A stretch of 19,083 bases of DNA from Pseudomonadota bacterium (GTDB lineage: Bacteria > Pseudomonadota > Alphaproteobacteria > Caulobacterales > Caulobacteraceae): the NCBI GenBank assembly GCA_023424215.1, contig JAFAEC010000221.1, positions 1 to 19,083 of the forward strand, written 5' to 3'. The notes beneath the pieces were generated by a model. The model saw only the letters and a list, made by a program, of their open reading frames with translations, was not told the DNA's origin and searched no databases. Numbering within the stretch: the stretch's first letter is position 1; every line of letters begins with the position of its first letter. Below are positions 9,128-15,809 of this stretch, one piece after another. The translations under genes and the position numbers were made by a program.

Positions 9128-11195
9128 CGAAGGTCAGCTCCGCCCGCTCGGCCCCCTGGCGCGCCCGTAGGCGGCAGGGGCGGCCGCGCACCCACAGGCG
9201 GTCGCATTCGATCGCCTCCCAGCCGGCGGGCAGCACCACCGGCCGCGACGGCCAGTGGTCCGGTTCGGCGTCGCTCACCTTCAGCCCGGGCAGGCCGAAC
9301 AGCAGGCCGGTGACGAAGCCGCCCATGTTGGCGAAGAACGGCCCCGTGGCGACGCCCTCCGACGGGAGATCCAGGCGGTATTCGAGGGTCTGCTGGAAGC
9401 GACCATACTGATAGAGGCCATAGCCCTCCTCGAGCAGCTTCAGCGACAGGTCGCGGTCCCCGGCCCAGGCGGCCCAGGCGCCATACAGGGCCGGAAGCAT
9501 GGGCGATCCGACGTAGTCCTCCCAGAGCCCGAGGTAGAAGGTCAGGGTCCGGCGCTGCGTGTCCTCGTCGACGTCGGCCCAGAACGGGAAGAACCCCATC
9601 AGCGGCGAGGGCGTCGCGCCCTTCTCTTCCGACGACCGGTAGCCCTCGTGCGAGGCGATGACGCCGTCCGAGCGCATCGGCAGATGGAGGCCACTCGCCA
9701 CCTCGCGCCATTTGTCAGGAGGGGGCAGGTCCAGGGCCTCCGCCAGCCGCGCCGCCCGTTCGAGCATGATCCGCGCCGCCATAAGGGTCATGGCGTCGTT
9801 GTCGTCGGTGTCCTTGCGCTCGGCCGGCCCGCCCCCCTCGCGGAGGTCGTAACCCGCCCGGCTGCGGTCGACCCGGTCAACGAACCAGTCGGCCACGCCC
9901 GACAGGACCGGCCACGCCCTCTCCCGCAGAAAGCGGACGTCGCCGGTCACATCGGCGAACCAGGTGAAGGCGCGGGCGACGTGGAGATCGATGTGGTCCT
10001 CGCGCGCCGCCGCGCTCGCGCCGCCCGGCGCAGCCTCTTCGCCGGCCAGCGGCCCCGCCTCCCAGGGAAACTGGACGCCCAGCCGGCCCAGCAACTGGGC
10101 GTTCCGCCGCGCGGCCGGCAGGCTGCGGAACCTGTACTCCAGCATCGCCCGCGCGGCGTCCGGCTGCATCAGCGCGAGGGGCGGAATCGCGAACGCGTCC
10201 ACGTCCCACATCACGTGGCCGAAATAGTAGTGGTGGTCCCGCCAGGTCGCGAGGCCGTAGATCGACGTCGAGGACGGCGACGAGCTGTGCACCGAGCTGT
10301 TCAGATAGAAGAAGGCGGCGTCGGCCATGGCCTGCCATTTCGGCTCGGCTCCCACCAGACGGATGCGGCTCCGCCACAGGTCGCGCCAGACGGCCCGGTT
10401 CCGACGCCTCAGCTCGTCAAAGCCCAGCTCTCCGGCCATGGCGACCATGCGGACAGCCTGGCGGTGCGGCTGATTGTGCATGACGTCCGGCACGAGACTG
10501 GTGAGAGTGTCGAAGCGCAGCCGCCGGCCCTTCACGACGCGTTGCGTCCAGGTGGTCGACAGTGGTCCGAGGGCGTCCCATGGCTCCTGGGTCCGTTTCG
10601 CCTCGTGACGGACCGAGGTCAGCATCGCCAGGCCAAGCCGGCCCAGCGCGCCCTCGGATTCCCACAGGATCGAGCCGTCGCACACCGGCTCCGCCTCCCC
10701 GGGCGTATCCAGGCGCCGCTCCAGCATCCGGCCGCGCAGGCCGTCGACATCGAGCTGAGAGCGCACCTGCAGGTCGCAGGCGGAGTCCACCTCCACGGTC
10801 ACCTGCTGGCAGACGACCGTCGGATGGGTCCGGCTGGCGAAGGTGACGATCTCCACCTCGGCCCGCCGCTCGCCGGTGCGCACGGCCAGCCGGCTGGTTA
10901 GTTCGCCGGTGGAGAAATCGTACGCCTGCTCCAGCGGCTCCACCGCCTGCGGCTGGTCGGAGGCCCACAGACCGTCCAGGGCGATGTCGCCGCCGAGGGG
11001 GTAGGGACCGGCGGCCGCCGCCTCGACGCGCGTCTCGTGATGCTCGCCGGCGAAGCCCGAGACGATGCACATCCCCGCCTGCAGCGGGTTCTCGCGCACG
11101 CGCAGGCCGACCAGGCCGTTCGAGACATAGGCCGGCAGGTCGGCCCCCCGGGGGCCGCGAGCCGGCGGCGGACTGATCGGGAGATGCGGATCCAT
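9114..11195 (-). CDS. Glycoside hydrolase family 65-like protein
   Basis: This 693-residue protein has GH65 architecture: an N-terminal beta-sandwich to about residue 250 (NGLVGLRV, then beta-rich sequence), a linker, an (alpha/alpha)6 barrel from about 265 to 640 and a short C-terminal beta part. The barrel carries HVMWDVDAFAIPPL (WD at 330-331), which aligns with the WDTE segment of acid trehalases and glucosylgalactosyl-hydroxylysine glucosidase, and REDHIDLHVARAF with Glu399 at the position of the general acid. Family members cleave or phosphorolyse alpha-glucosides such as trehalose or kojibiose; the substrate is not readable here. No signal peptide is seen. The start is ATG 11193-11195; the open frame extends 112 codons further, but that part is Arg/Pro-rich shadow over the upstream gene. 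It is last in a five-gene unit, 62 bases after the 72-residue gene. Confidence 0.82.
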   Translation of the reverse strand: MDPHLPISPPPARGPRGADLPAYVSNGLVGLRVRENPLQAGMCIVSGFAGEHHETRVEAAAAGPYPLGGDIALDGLWASDQPQAVEPLEQAYDFSTGELTSRLAVRTGERRAEVEIVTFASRTHPTVVCQQVTVEVDSACDLQVRSQLDVDGLRGRMLERRLDTPGEAEPVCDGSILWESEGALGRLGLAMLTSVRHEAKRTQEPWDALGPLSTTWTQRVVKGRRLRFDTLTSLVPDVMHNQPHRQAVRMVAMAGELGFDELRRRNRAVWRDLWRSRIRLVGAEPKWQAMADAAFFYLNSSVHSSSPSSTSIYGLATWRDHHYYFGHVMWDVDAFAIPPLALMQPDAARAMLEYRFRSLPAARRNAQLLGRLGVQFPWEAGPLAGEEAAPGGASAAAREDHIDLHVARAFTWFADVTGDVRFLRERAWPVLSGVADWFVDRVDRSRAGYDLREGGGPAERKDTDDNDAMTLMAARIMLERAARLAEALDLPPPDKWREVASGLHLPMRSDGVIASHEGYRSSEEKGATPSPLMGFFPFWADVDEDTQRRTLTFYLGLWEDYVGSPMLPALYGAWAAWAGDRDLSLKLLEEGYGLYQYGRFQQTLEYRLDLPSEGVATGPFFANMGGFVTGLLFGLPGLKVSDAEPDHWPSRPVVLPAGWEAIECDRLWVRGRPCRLRARQGAERAELTFVSAP

Positions 11196-11257
11196 CGGCT
11201 CAGGCGACTCTGGCAACGGGGCCTCGTTCGGGCTCCGCCGGGCTGCGGGGTGTTGTC

Positions 11258-11476
11258 TCAGACGACCCGGTCGGGGTGCGTCTGGGTGCCCGGCGGGCGG
11301 GCGCCCTCCGAGACCTCCTGGTAGTCGTCGTCGGTCTCGTGGACCGCGAGCACGCTCTCGCCTTCGGACATCAGCGGGATGGCGGCGTCGGCGGCCTGGA
11401 CGTCGGTCTTGGAGGGCACCTTGAGGACGCGGGTGTCGCCGCCCTCCCGGCCCACGGTCACGCGATAGATGCGCAT
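11258..11476 (-). CDS. Conserved-looking 72-residue protein of unknown function
   Basis: I do not recognise this family. The protein is short and soluble: a beta-strand-like opening (MRIYRVTVGREGGDTRVLKV), a likely helix (TDVQAADAAIPLM), another strand (ESVLAVHETDDDYQEV) and a disordered end. It has no cysteine, membrane segment or signal peptide. The opening looks like a small one-sheet domain. Translation is well supported: the start lies two bases after the stop codon of the 66-residue gene (TGAGCATG) with GGGAG upstream, so the pair is translationally coupled. Its place inside the stress-type operon suggests a stress role, which is inference from context only. Confidence 0.7.
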   Translation of the reverse strand: MRIYRVTVGREGGDTRVLKVPSKTDVQAADAAIPLMSEGESVLAVHETDDDYQEVSEGARPPGTQTHPDRVV

Positions 11477-11478
11477 GC

Positions 11479-11679
11479 TCAGTCTCCCGTTCCGAAGCCG
11501 CCGGGACCTCCGGCGCCGGCCGCGCCCTCACCGCCGGTGGCGGGCTGGTCCTCGGTCTTGCCGGCCGGGGCTCCGCCCTGGTCCGGTCGGCGGTGGCCGG
11601 CCGAACCGCCGGTGGCGGCGTCGATCGGATCCGGCGTGCGGTCGTTCTGGCTGATGTCGGTCTGCGGCTTGTCGGTCAT
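11479..11679 (-). CDS. 66-residue Gly-rich, hydrophilic, disordered protein (hydrophilin-like)
   Basis: By my count 16 of 66 residues are glycine, with many Asp, Gln, Pro, Thr and Ala and no Cys, Trp, Tyr, Leu or Val. This is the composition of an intrinsically disordered protein and of stress-induced hydrophilins. No domain is visible. The start is the ATG at 11677-11679, preceded by AAAGGA; the frame is open further upstream but that overlaps the dehydrogenase gene and has no ribosome site. It lies 38 bases after the zinc alcohol dehydrogenase stop codon and is coupled to the 72-residue gene. A role in protecting cell components during desiccation or osmotic stress is a hypothesis from composition and context. 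Confidence 0.68.
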   Translation of the reverse strand: MTDKPQTDISQNDRTPDPIDAATGGSAGHRRPDQGGAPAGKTEDQPATGGEGAAGAGGPGGFGTGD

Positions 11680-11717
11680 GGCAGGGTCCTTTCGCTGGAG
11701 GGAGAACGGCCGCGCCG

Positions 11718-12890
11718 TCAGTGCGGTTTCAGGACCACCTTGGTCCATTCGTTCTGGTTGGAGTGGAAGTTGCGGTAGGCCTCCGGCCCCTGCTCCAGCG
11801 GCAGCCGGTGGCTGATCAGGTCGGTGGTGTCGACCTTGCCCTCCAGGATCATCTCCAGCAGCTGCGGCAGGTATTTCTGCACGTGCGTCTGGCCGGTCTT
11901 GAGGGTCAGCCCTTTCTGCATGAAGGCGCCGATCGGCAGCTTGTCGCCGATGCCGCCGTAGACCCCCGGCACCGACACCCGACCGCCCTTGCGGCAGGCC
12001 ATGATGGTCTCGCGCAGCACGTGCTGGCGGTCGGTGCCCAGCTTCGTCTCCTGCTTGACCGCGTCGATGATGTTGTCGGGCGCGAAGCCGTGCGCCTCCA
12101 TGCCGACCGCATCAATGCAGGCGTCCGGACCGATGCCGGCGGTCATCTCGGTCAGGGCCTCGCGCACCTTGACCTCATGATAGTTCAGCACCTCGGCGCC
12201 GTTCCTCTTCGCCAGCTCCAGCCGGCGGGGATGGTGGTCGATGGCGATGACCCGTCCCGCGCCCATCAGCAGGGCGCTCTTGATGGCGAACAGGCCGACC
12301 GGCCCGCAGCCCCAGATCGCCACCGTGTCGCCCGGCTCGATCCCGGCGTTCTCGGCCGCCATCCAGCCGGTCGGGAAGATGTCCGACAGGAACAGCACCT
12401 TTTCGTCCTCGACCCCATCCGGAATGACGATCGGGCCGACGTCGGAATAGGGGACGCGGGCGTACTCGGCCTGTCCGCCGGCGTAGCCGCCGGTCAGGTG
12501 CGAATAGCCGTAGATGCCCGCCATCGGATAGCCGTAGGCGATCTCCGAGGCGTCCGACTTGTCGGCCGGATTGGAGTTGTCGCAGGCCGAATACTGCTGC
12601 TTGCCGCAGAAGAAGCAGGAGCCGCAGGAGATGGTGAAGGGCACCACCACCCTCTGGCCGACCTTCAGGGTCGAGCGCGGCCCCACCTCCTCCACCACCC
12701 CCATGAACTCGTGGCCGAGCACGTCGCCGTTCGACATGCCCGGGATGACGCTGTCGTAGAGGTGCAGGTCAGATCCGCAGATGGCGGTGGCGGTGATCTT
12801 TATGATGGCGTCGCGTGGATTGATGATCTGCGGGTCGGGAACGGTGTCGACCTGGATGTTGTGTTTTCCGTGCCAGGCGAGGGCGCGCAT
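11718..12890 (-). CDS. Zinc-dependent alcohol dehydrogenase (FdhA-like MDR family)
   Basis: A 390-residue medium-chain dehydrogenase. Catalytic zinc ligands are Cys38 (AICGSDLH) and His60-Glu61 (LGHEF). The structural zinc site is complete with Cys89, Cys92, Cys95 and Cys103. The Rossmann fold has WGCGPVGLFAIKSALLMGA at 193-211 and Asp218, which favours NAD. The insertion near 104-140 and the overall length resemble glutathione-independent formaldehyde dehydrogenases and related uncharacterised zinc dehydrogenases of alphaproteobacteria; the substrate is unknown. It lies 27 bases after the SRPBCC gene and 38 before the 66-residue gene, so it is an internal operon gene. The ATG at 12888-12890 begins the conserved MRALAWHG segment. 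An aldehyde- or alcohol-detoxifying role under stress is inferred from the operon. Confidence 0.9.
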   Translation of the reverse strand: MRALAWHGKHNIQVDTVPDPQIINPRDAIIKITATAICGSDLHLYDSVIPGMSNGDVLGHEFMGVVEEVGPRSTLKVGQRVVVPFTISCGSCFFCGKQQYSACDNSNPADKSDASEIAYGYPMAGIYGYSHLTGGYAGGQAEYARVPYSDVGPIVIPDGVEDEKVLFLSDIFPTGWMAAENAGIEPGDTVAIWGCGPVGLFAIKSALLMGAGRVIAIDHHPRRLELAKRNGAEVLNYHEVKVREALTEMTAGIGPDACIDAVGMEAHGFAPDNIIDAVKQETKLGTDRQHVLRETIMACRKGGRVSVPGVYGGIGDKLPIGAFMQKGLTLKTGQTHVQKYLPQLLEMILEGKVDTTDLISHRLPLEQGPEAYRNFHSNQNEWTKVVLKPH

Positions 12891-12917
12891 GAAAGTCTCT
12901 TTCGTTCGGTGAAGGGG

Positions 12918-13487
12918 TCAGGCGTGGCGGTCGGCGCGCGGGGCGGCGTCGGGCGCCTGCGAGGTCGCGACCTCCCCCGTCTCCATCAGCTGCTTGAAGC
13001 GGCGCAGCTCGCGGCGGGCCTGCACCCGCGGCTCGCGCTGCATGACCTTGGCCACCACCTTGCCCAGCGCGCCGGCGGGCGGGTCGTAGCTGATGAAGAC
13101 GCGGACCTCGGTGCCGCGGCCGAAGGGATTGTCGCGGAACTCGATCCAGCCCTCGTGGTCGATGTCGCTTTCCTCGAGCGAGCGCCAGGCGATGTACTCG
13201 CCGGGCCGGTCCTCGGTGATCTCGCTGACCAGTTCGATCTCGCTGCCGGCCGGGCCGGCCACCAGCCAGCTGGAGCGATCGTCCTCCAGCAACTCCACCG
13301 ACTTCACATTCTCCATGAACAGCGGCAGGTTCCGGACGTCGCGCCAGAAGTCGTACAGTTCCCGGCGGGGGCGGTTGATCATCGCGGCGCGGATGCTGGA
13401 CGCCTCGAACTCGCCCTCCACGCGGTCGCTGTCGAGGAAGGCCGGCGAGCGGACGTCGGCGTCGGTCGACATCGGTTGTTCGGACAT
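12918..13487 (-). CDS. SRPBCC-fold (START/cyclase-like) protein
   Basis: A 189-residue soluble protein with an SRPBCC domain at about 28-150. Typical signatures are INRPRRELYDFWRDVRNLP (helix entering the ligand cup), FMENVKSVELL, WLVAGPAGSEIELVSEITE and GEYIAWRSLE, followed by GWIEFRDNP and the closing long helix. The fold binds hydrophobic ligands; members of this subgroup are usually annotated as cyclase/dehydrase and have no proven reaction. Charged, flexible tails lie at both ends. It is the first gene of the five-gene unit. AAAGGAG lies about seven bases before the ATG at 13485-13487, and an EcfG-like promoter is positioned 25-50 bases upstream. I recall SRPBCC and zinc dehydrogenase genes neighbouring each other in other alphaproteobacteria. 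Confidence 0.85.
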   Translation of the reverse strand: MSEQPMSTDADVRSPAFLDSDRVEGEFEASSIRAAMINRPRRELYDFWRDVRNLPLFMENVKSVELLEDDRSSWLVAGPAGSEIELVSEITEDRPGEYIAWRSLEESDIDHEGWIEFRDNPFGRGTEVRVFISYDPPAGALGKVVAKVMQREPRVQARRELRRFKQLMETGEVATSQAPDAAPRADRHA

Positions 13488-13511
13488 GGCGGCTCCTTTT
13501 CCATAGGAGCC

Positions 13512-13537
13512 AACCCGCGGACCGCAGCGATCGTTCC
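13512..13537 (-). promoter_or_regulatory. EcfG/SigT-type general stress promoter of the SRPBCC-ADH-GH65 unit
   Basis: Read on the minus strand there is GGAAC (13537-13533), a 17-base spacer, then GGTT (13515-13512). The alphaproteobacterial general stress sigma factor (EcfG; SigT in Caulobacter) recognises GGAAC and CGTT with a spacer of about this length. The -10 box has G in place of C but keeps GTT. Transcription would start near 13505, giving a leader of under 20 bases before the SRPBCC ATG. Supporting context: the operon encodes stress-type proteins. Confidence 0.65.
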
Positions 13538-13555
13538 GCTTGCGCCAGACCTGCC

Positions 13556-13584
13556 TTGAACCGGCCTCGCCTTTCGGCTATAGC
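13556..13584 (+). promoter_or_regulatory. Housekeeping promoter of rpsT
   Basis: TTGAAC (13556-13561), a 17-base spacer and TATAGC (13579-13584) within GCTATAGC. This fits the Caulobacter sigma-73 consensus (TTGACG-like -35 and GCTANAWC -10) with ideal spacing. The predicted start near 13591 gives a leader of about 65 bases. It stands back to back with the EcfG-type promoter, with 18 bases between their -35 boxes. Confidence 0.72.
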
Positions 13585-13655
13585 CGCGCGCTCTTGAGAT
13601 TTCCCGCGCCGTGGACGGTGTTCCGCGGCGTTTTCCGTTCGATAGGTTTTACCCG

Positions 13656-13925
13656 ATGGCCAACAACCCCGGCGCCAAGAAGGCGATCCGCAAGATCGCC
13701 GCCCGGACCGAAGTGAACAAGGCGCGCCGCACCCGCGTCCGCACCTTCCTCCGCAAGTTCCAGGAAGCCGTCGCCGGCGGCGACGCGGGCGCCGCGAAGA
13801 CCGCTTTCGTCGAGGCCCAGTCCGAGCTGATGCGCGCCGTCTCCAAGGGCGTGGTTCACAAGAACACCGGCTCGCGCAAGGTCTCGCGCCTGGCCGCGCA
13901 ACTGAAGAAGATGTCGGCCGCCTGA
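13656..13925 (+). CDS. rpsT: 30S ribosomal protein S20
   Basis: An 89-residue, Lys/Arg/Ala-rich helical protein that matches S20 over its full length: MANNPGAKKAIRKIAART, then VNKARRTRVRTFLRKF, the HKNTGSRKVSRLAAQ segment and a KKM end. S20 binds 16S rRNA and helps 30S assembly. The start is the ATG at 13656, because MAN is the family start; the open frame extends 15 codons upstream into the leader. Only a weak TAGG lies upstream. It is a single-gene unit with its own promoter and a terminator-like hairpin. It sits directly upstream of dnaA, as I recall for C. crescentus. Confidence 0.97.
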   Translation: MANNPGAKKAIRKIAARTEVNKARRTRVRTFLRKFQEAVAGGDAGAAKTAFVEAQSELMRAVSKGVVHKNTGSRKVSRLAAQLKKMSAA

Positions 13926-13982
13926 TCTGTCGGCTACCGGACGGAGCTTCATTGTTCCGTCATGGGATTTTCAAGTGATTTC

Positions 13983-14015
13983 AACGGCGAGGGCGCATCC
14001 GCTCCCTCGCCGTTT
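13983..14015 (+). terminator. Terminator-like hairpin after rpsT
   Basis: An 11-bp perfect stem, AACGGCGAGGG (13983-13993) with CCCTCGCCGTT (14004-14014), encloses a 10-base loop and begins 57 bases after the rpsT stop codon. Only three T residues follow or overlap its end (14013-14015), so it is a strong stem with a weak U tract. It separates rpsT from the dnaA control region. Confidence 0.68.
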
Positions 14016-14082
14016 GCACGTCCGCCGCTAACCATTGCGTGGGGAATTCGTACTCGCTTCGGTGGCGAAAACCGGATTTTTC

Positions 14083-14099
14083 AAGGCCGTCACGGCCTT
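14083..14099. promoter_or_regulatory. 17-base palindrome upstream of dnaA, candidate operator
   Basis: AAGGCCGT (14083-14090) and ACGGCCTT (14092-14099) are perfect reverse complements around a single C. The short one-base centre is poor for an RNA hairpin and typical of a site for a dimeric DNA-binding protein. It ends five bases before the first GANTC site of the dnaA cluster. I do not recognise the binding protein. Confidence 0.4.
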
Positions 14100-14104
14100 T
14101 AGCG

Positions 14105-14141
14105 GAGTCAACAATTTTAACTTCGAATCGACTCGCGAATC
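14105..14141. promoter_or_regulatory. Cluster of four GANTC (CcrM) methylation sites upstream of dnaA
   Basis: GAGTC (14105-14109), GAATC (14125-14129), GACTC (14130-14134, directly adjoining the previous site) and GAATC (14137-14141). CcrM methylates GANTC in Caulobacter and its relatives, and dnaA transcription there responds to methylation state. The last site ends four bases before a TTGACG -35 box. TTTTAAC at 14116-14122 is a CtrA-like half site, but the full TTAA-N7-TTAA form is not met. Confidence 0.75.
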
Positions 14142-14145
14142 AGCG

Positions 14146-14173
14146 TTGACGCCCCCCTCGCCCGGCGTAAGTT
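14146..14173 (+). promoter_or_regulatory. Candidate dnaA promoter
   Basis: TTGACG (14146-14151) matches the Caulobacter sigma-73 -35 box exactly. After a 16-base spacer, GTAAGTT (TAAGTT at 14168-14173) is a weak -10 box. The predicted start near 14180 gives a leader of about 190 bases. C. crescentus dnaA also has a long leader, which reduces DnaA synthesis on starvation. The -35 box is good and the -10 box is poor, so other start points are possible. Confidence 0.45.
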
Positions 14174-14369
14174 TGAGGCCTGACGCACTTCCATCCCCAT
14201 ACGGATGAACACGGCGCGGGACCCGGTTTCGCGGCGGCGTGAGATGTCTGATCGAGAGAACGACCCCGACCGGGGCGGCACCTGCCGCACCCGACAGGAG
14301 AAGTCGTCCCTGCGTCAGGTCGTCTCGAAGGGCGTCCGGTGATGGATTTGAAAGCGGGTGGGCTGACCG

Positions 14370-15809
14370 ATGATGGGGGGCGCGAGGATGGCGGGCATGA
14401 CGGATCCGGATCGTATCTGGACCGAGGCGGCGGGGCGTCTGCGAGGTGAGATCGGCGAAGGGGCGTTCAGCTCCTACATCGCGCCGTCCGCCGTGCGCGT
14501 GGACGGCTCCGGCCAGCTCATCCTGGTGACCCCGACCGCCTACGCCCGCGACTGGGTGCGCAAGAACGCCCTGCGTCGCATGAACGAGCTGTGGCTCGGC
14601 CTCGACGGCCTCAACCGCCGGTTGGATGTCCGCTGCCGCGCCGAGATGGGCTCGACCCCGCCGGCCTCCCAGGTCGCCGCCGGCCGCGCCCCCACCCATT
14701 CGGGCAACGTCGTCTCCATGCCCATGGCCACCGTCGCGCCGGTCGCCGACGGCGCCCGGGCCGTCCGCGCCGCCGGCCTGCAGGACCGCCTGACCTTCGA
14801 CAGCTTCGTGGAAGGGCAGGGCAACGCCTTCGCCCTGGCCATCGCCCGCCAGGCCGCCGCCTGGGCCGACGGCCACTTCAACCCGATCTTCTTCTGCGGC
14901 CCCTACGGCTACGGCAAGACCCACCTGCTCAACGCCATCGCCTGGGAGGCGCAGCGCCTTCGCCCCGACGCCAAGGTCGTCTACCTGACCGCCGAGCGCT
15001 TCCTGTCGACCTTCGTACGCGCCATGCAGGACCGCTCGACCGCGGCCTTCAAGGACAGCCTGCGCTCGGCCGACATGCTGCTCATCGACGACGTGCAGTT
15101 CGTCGGCGGCAAGGCCTCGACCCAGGAGGAGCTGCTCTCGACCCTCACCGCCCTCATCGAGGACGGCAAGAAGATCGTGCTCTCCGCCGACAAGCCGCCG
15201 ATGGCCCTGACCGAGATCGAGCCGCGCCTGCGCAGCCACCTCGCCTCGGGCCTGACCTGCCCGGTCGAGCCGGCCGATCGCGGCCTCAAGCTGGCCGTGG
15301 CCCGCAATCGCATCGAGGCCCTCGCCCGTCTCGGCGTCGTCTCCGGCGAGATCCGGCCCGAGGTGCTCGAGCACCTCGTCGACCGCACCCCCGGCTCGAT
15401 GCGCGAGCTGGAAGGCGCGGTGAACACCCTCGCCGCCGTCGCCGGCGCCCGCCTGTCCAGCCTCGGCCTCGACGAGACCCAGGCCCTGCTCGGCTCGGCC
15501 TTGCGCGGCGGTCCCGAGCGCCGCATCACCGTCGACGAGATCCAGAAGACGGTCGCCGAGCACTTCACCCTGAAGCAGGCCGACCTGCTGTCGGAGCGCC
15601 GCACCCGTTCGGTCGCGCGCCCGCGCCAGATCGCCATGTATCTGTGCAAGCAGCACACGACCCGCTCCTACCCGGACATCGGCCGCCGCTTCGGCGGGCG
15701 CGACCACACCACGGTCCTGCACGGCGTGCGCAAGATCGAGGAGCTGATCGCCCAGGACGACCAGATCGCCCGGGACGTCGAAGCGCTGACGCGCAAGCTC
15801 AGGGGTTAG
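14370..15809 (+). CDS. dnaA: Chromosomal replication initiator protein DnaA
   Basis: A 479-residue DnaA. Domain I covers about 12-90 (RIWTEAAGRLRGEIGEGAFSS onward) and a Pro/Ala-rich domain II linker about 91-138. The AAA+ domain III carries Walker A GPYGYGKT at 177-184, Walker B MLLIDD at 236-241 and a sensor segment RLRSHLASGL. The domain IV DNA-binding signature GGRDHTTVLHGV lies at 442-453. The P-loop reads GPYGYGKT where most bacteria have GxTGLGKT; C. crescentus has GPYGFGKT. ATP-bound DnaA binds DnaA boxes and opens the origin; in Caulobacter it also acts as a transcription factor. The start is uncertain: ATG 14370 is listed, but ATG 14397 (MTDPDRIW) has GAGG nine bases upstream and is equally plausible. 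The stop codon lies inside the left arm of repeat copy C. Confidence 0.96.
   Translation: MMGGARMAGMTDPDRIWTEAAGRLRGEIGEGAFSSYIAPSAVRVDGSGQLILVTPTAYARDWVRKNALRRMNELWLGLDGLNRRLDVRCRAEMGSTPPASQVAAGRAPTHSGNVVSMPMATVAPVADGARAVRAAGLQDRLTFDSFVEGQGNAFALAIARQAAAWADGHFNPIFFCGPYGYGKTHLLNAIAWEAQRLRPDAKVVYLTAERFLSTFVRAMQDRSTAAFKDSLRSADMLLIDDVQFVGGKASTQEELLSTLTALIEDGKKIVLSADKPPMALTEIEPRLRSHLASGLTCPVEPADRGLKLAVARNRIEALARLGVVSGEIRPEVLEHLVDRTPGSMRELEGAVNTLAAVAGARLSSLGLDETQALLGSALRGGPERRITVDEIQKTVAEHFTLKQADLLSERRTRSVARPRQIAMYLCKQHTTRSYPDIGRRFGGRDHTTVLHGVRKIEELIAQDDQIARDVEALTRKLRG

Noticed and set aside
11196..11531. A longer GH65 gene product beginning at 11531.
   Set aside because: The extra 112 residues are Arg/Pro-rich and overlap the 72-residue gene in another frame. 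The GH65-like sequence begins only after ATG 11193-11195.
13491..13511. A 6-bp stem (GGCTCC with GGAGCC) enclosing and covering the SRPBCC ribosome site, as a possible RNA thermometer.
   Set aside because: If the EcfG-type promoter is right, transcription starts near 13505, so the upstream arm (13506-13511) would not be in the RNA.
9255..13559. Long plus-strand frames opposite the GH65 gene (9255-10901) and opposite the dehydrogenase and SRPBCC genes (11721-13559).
   Set aside because: Compositionally biased shadows with no domain; the opposite strand carries clear families.
13926..14369. A replication origin upstream of dnaA.
   Set aside because: The region has AT-richer patches and GANTC sites but no DnaA-box array that I can find. 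In Caulobacter the origin lies elsewhere, next to hemE.
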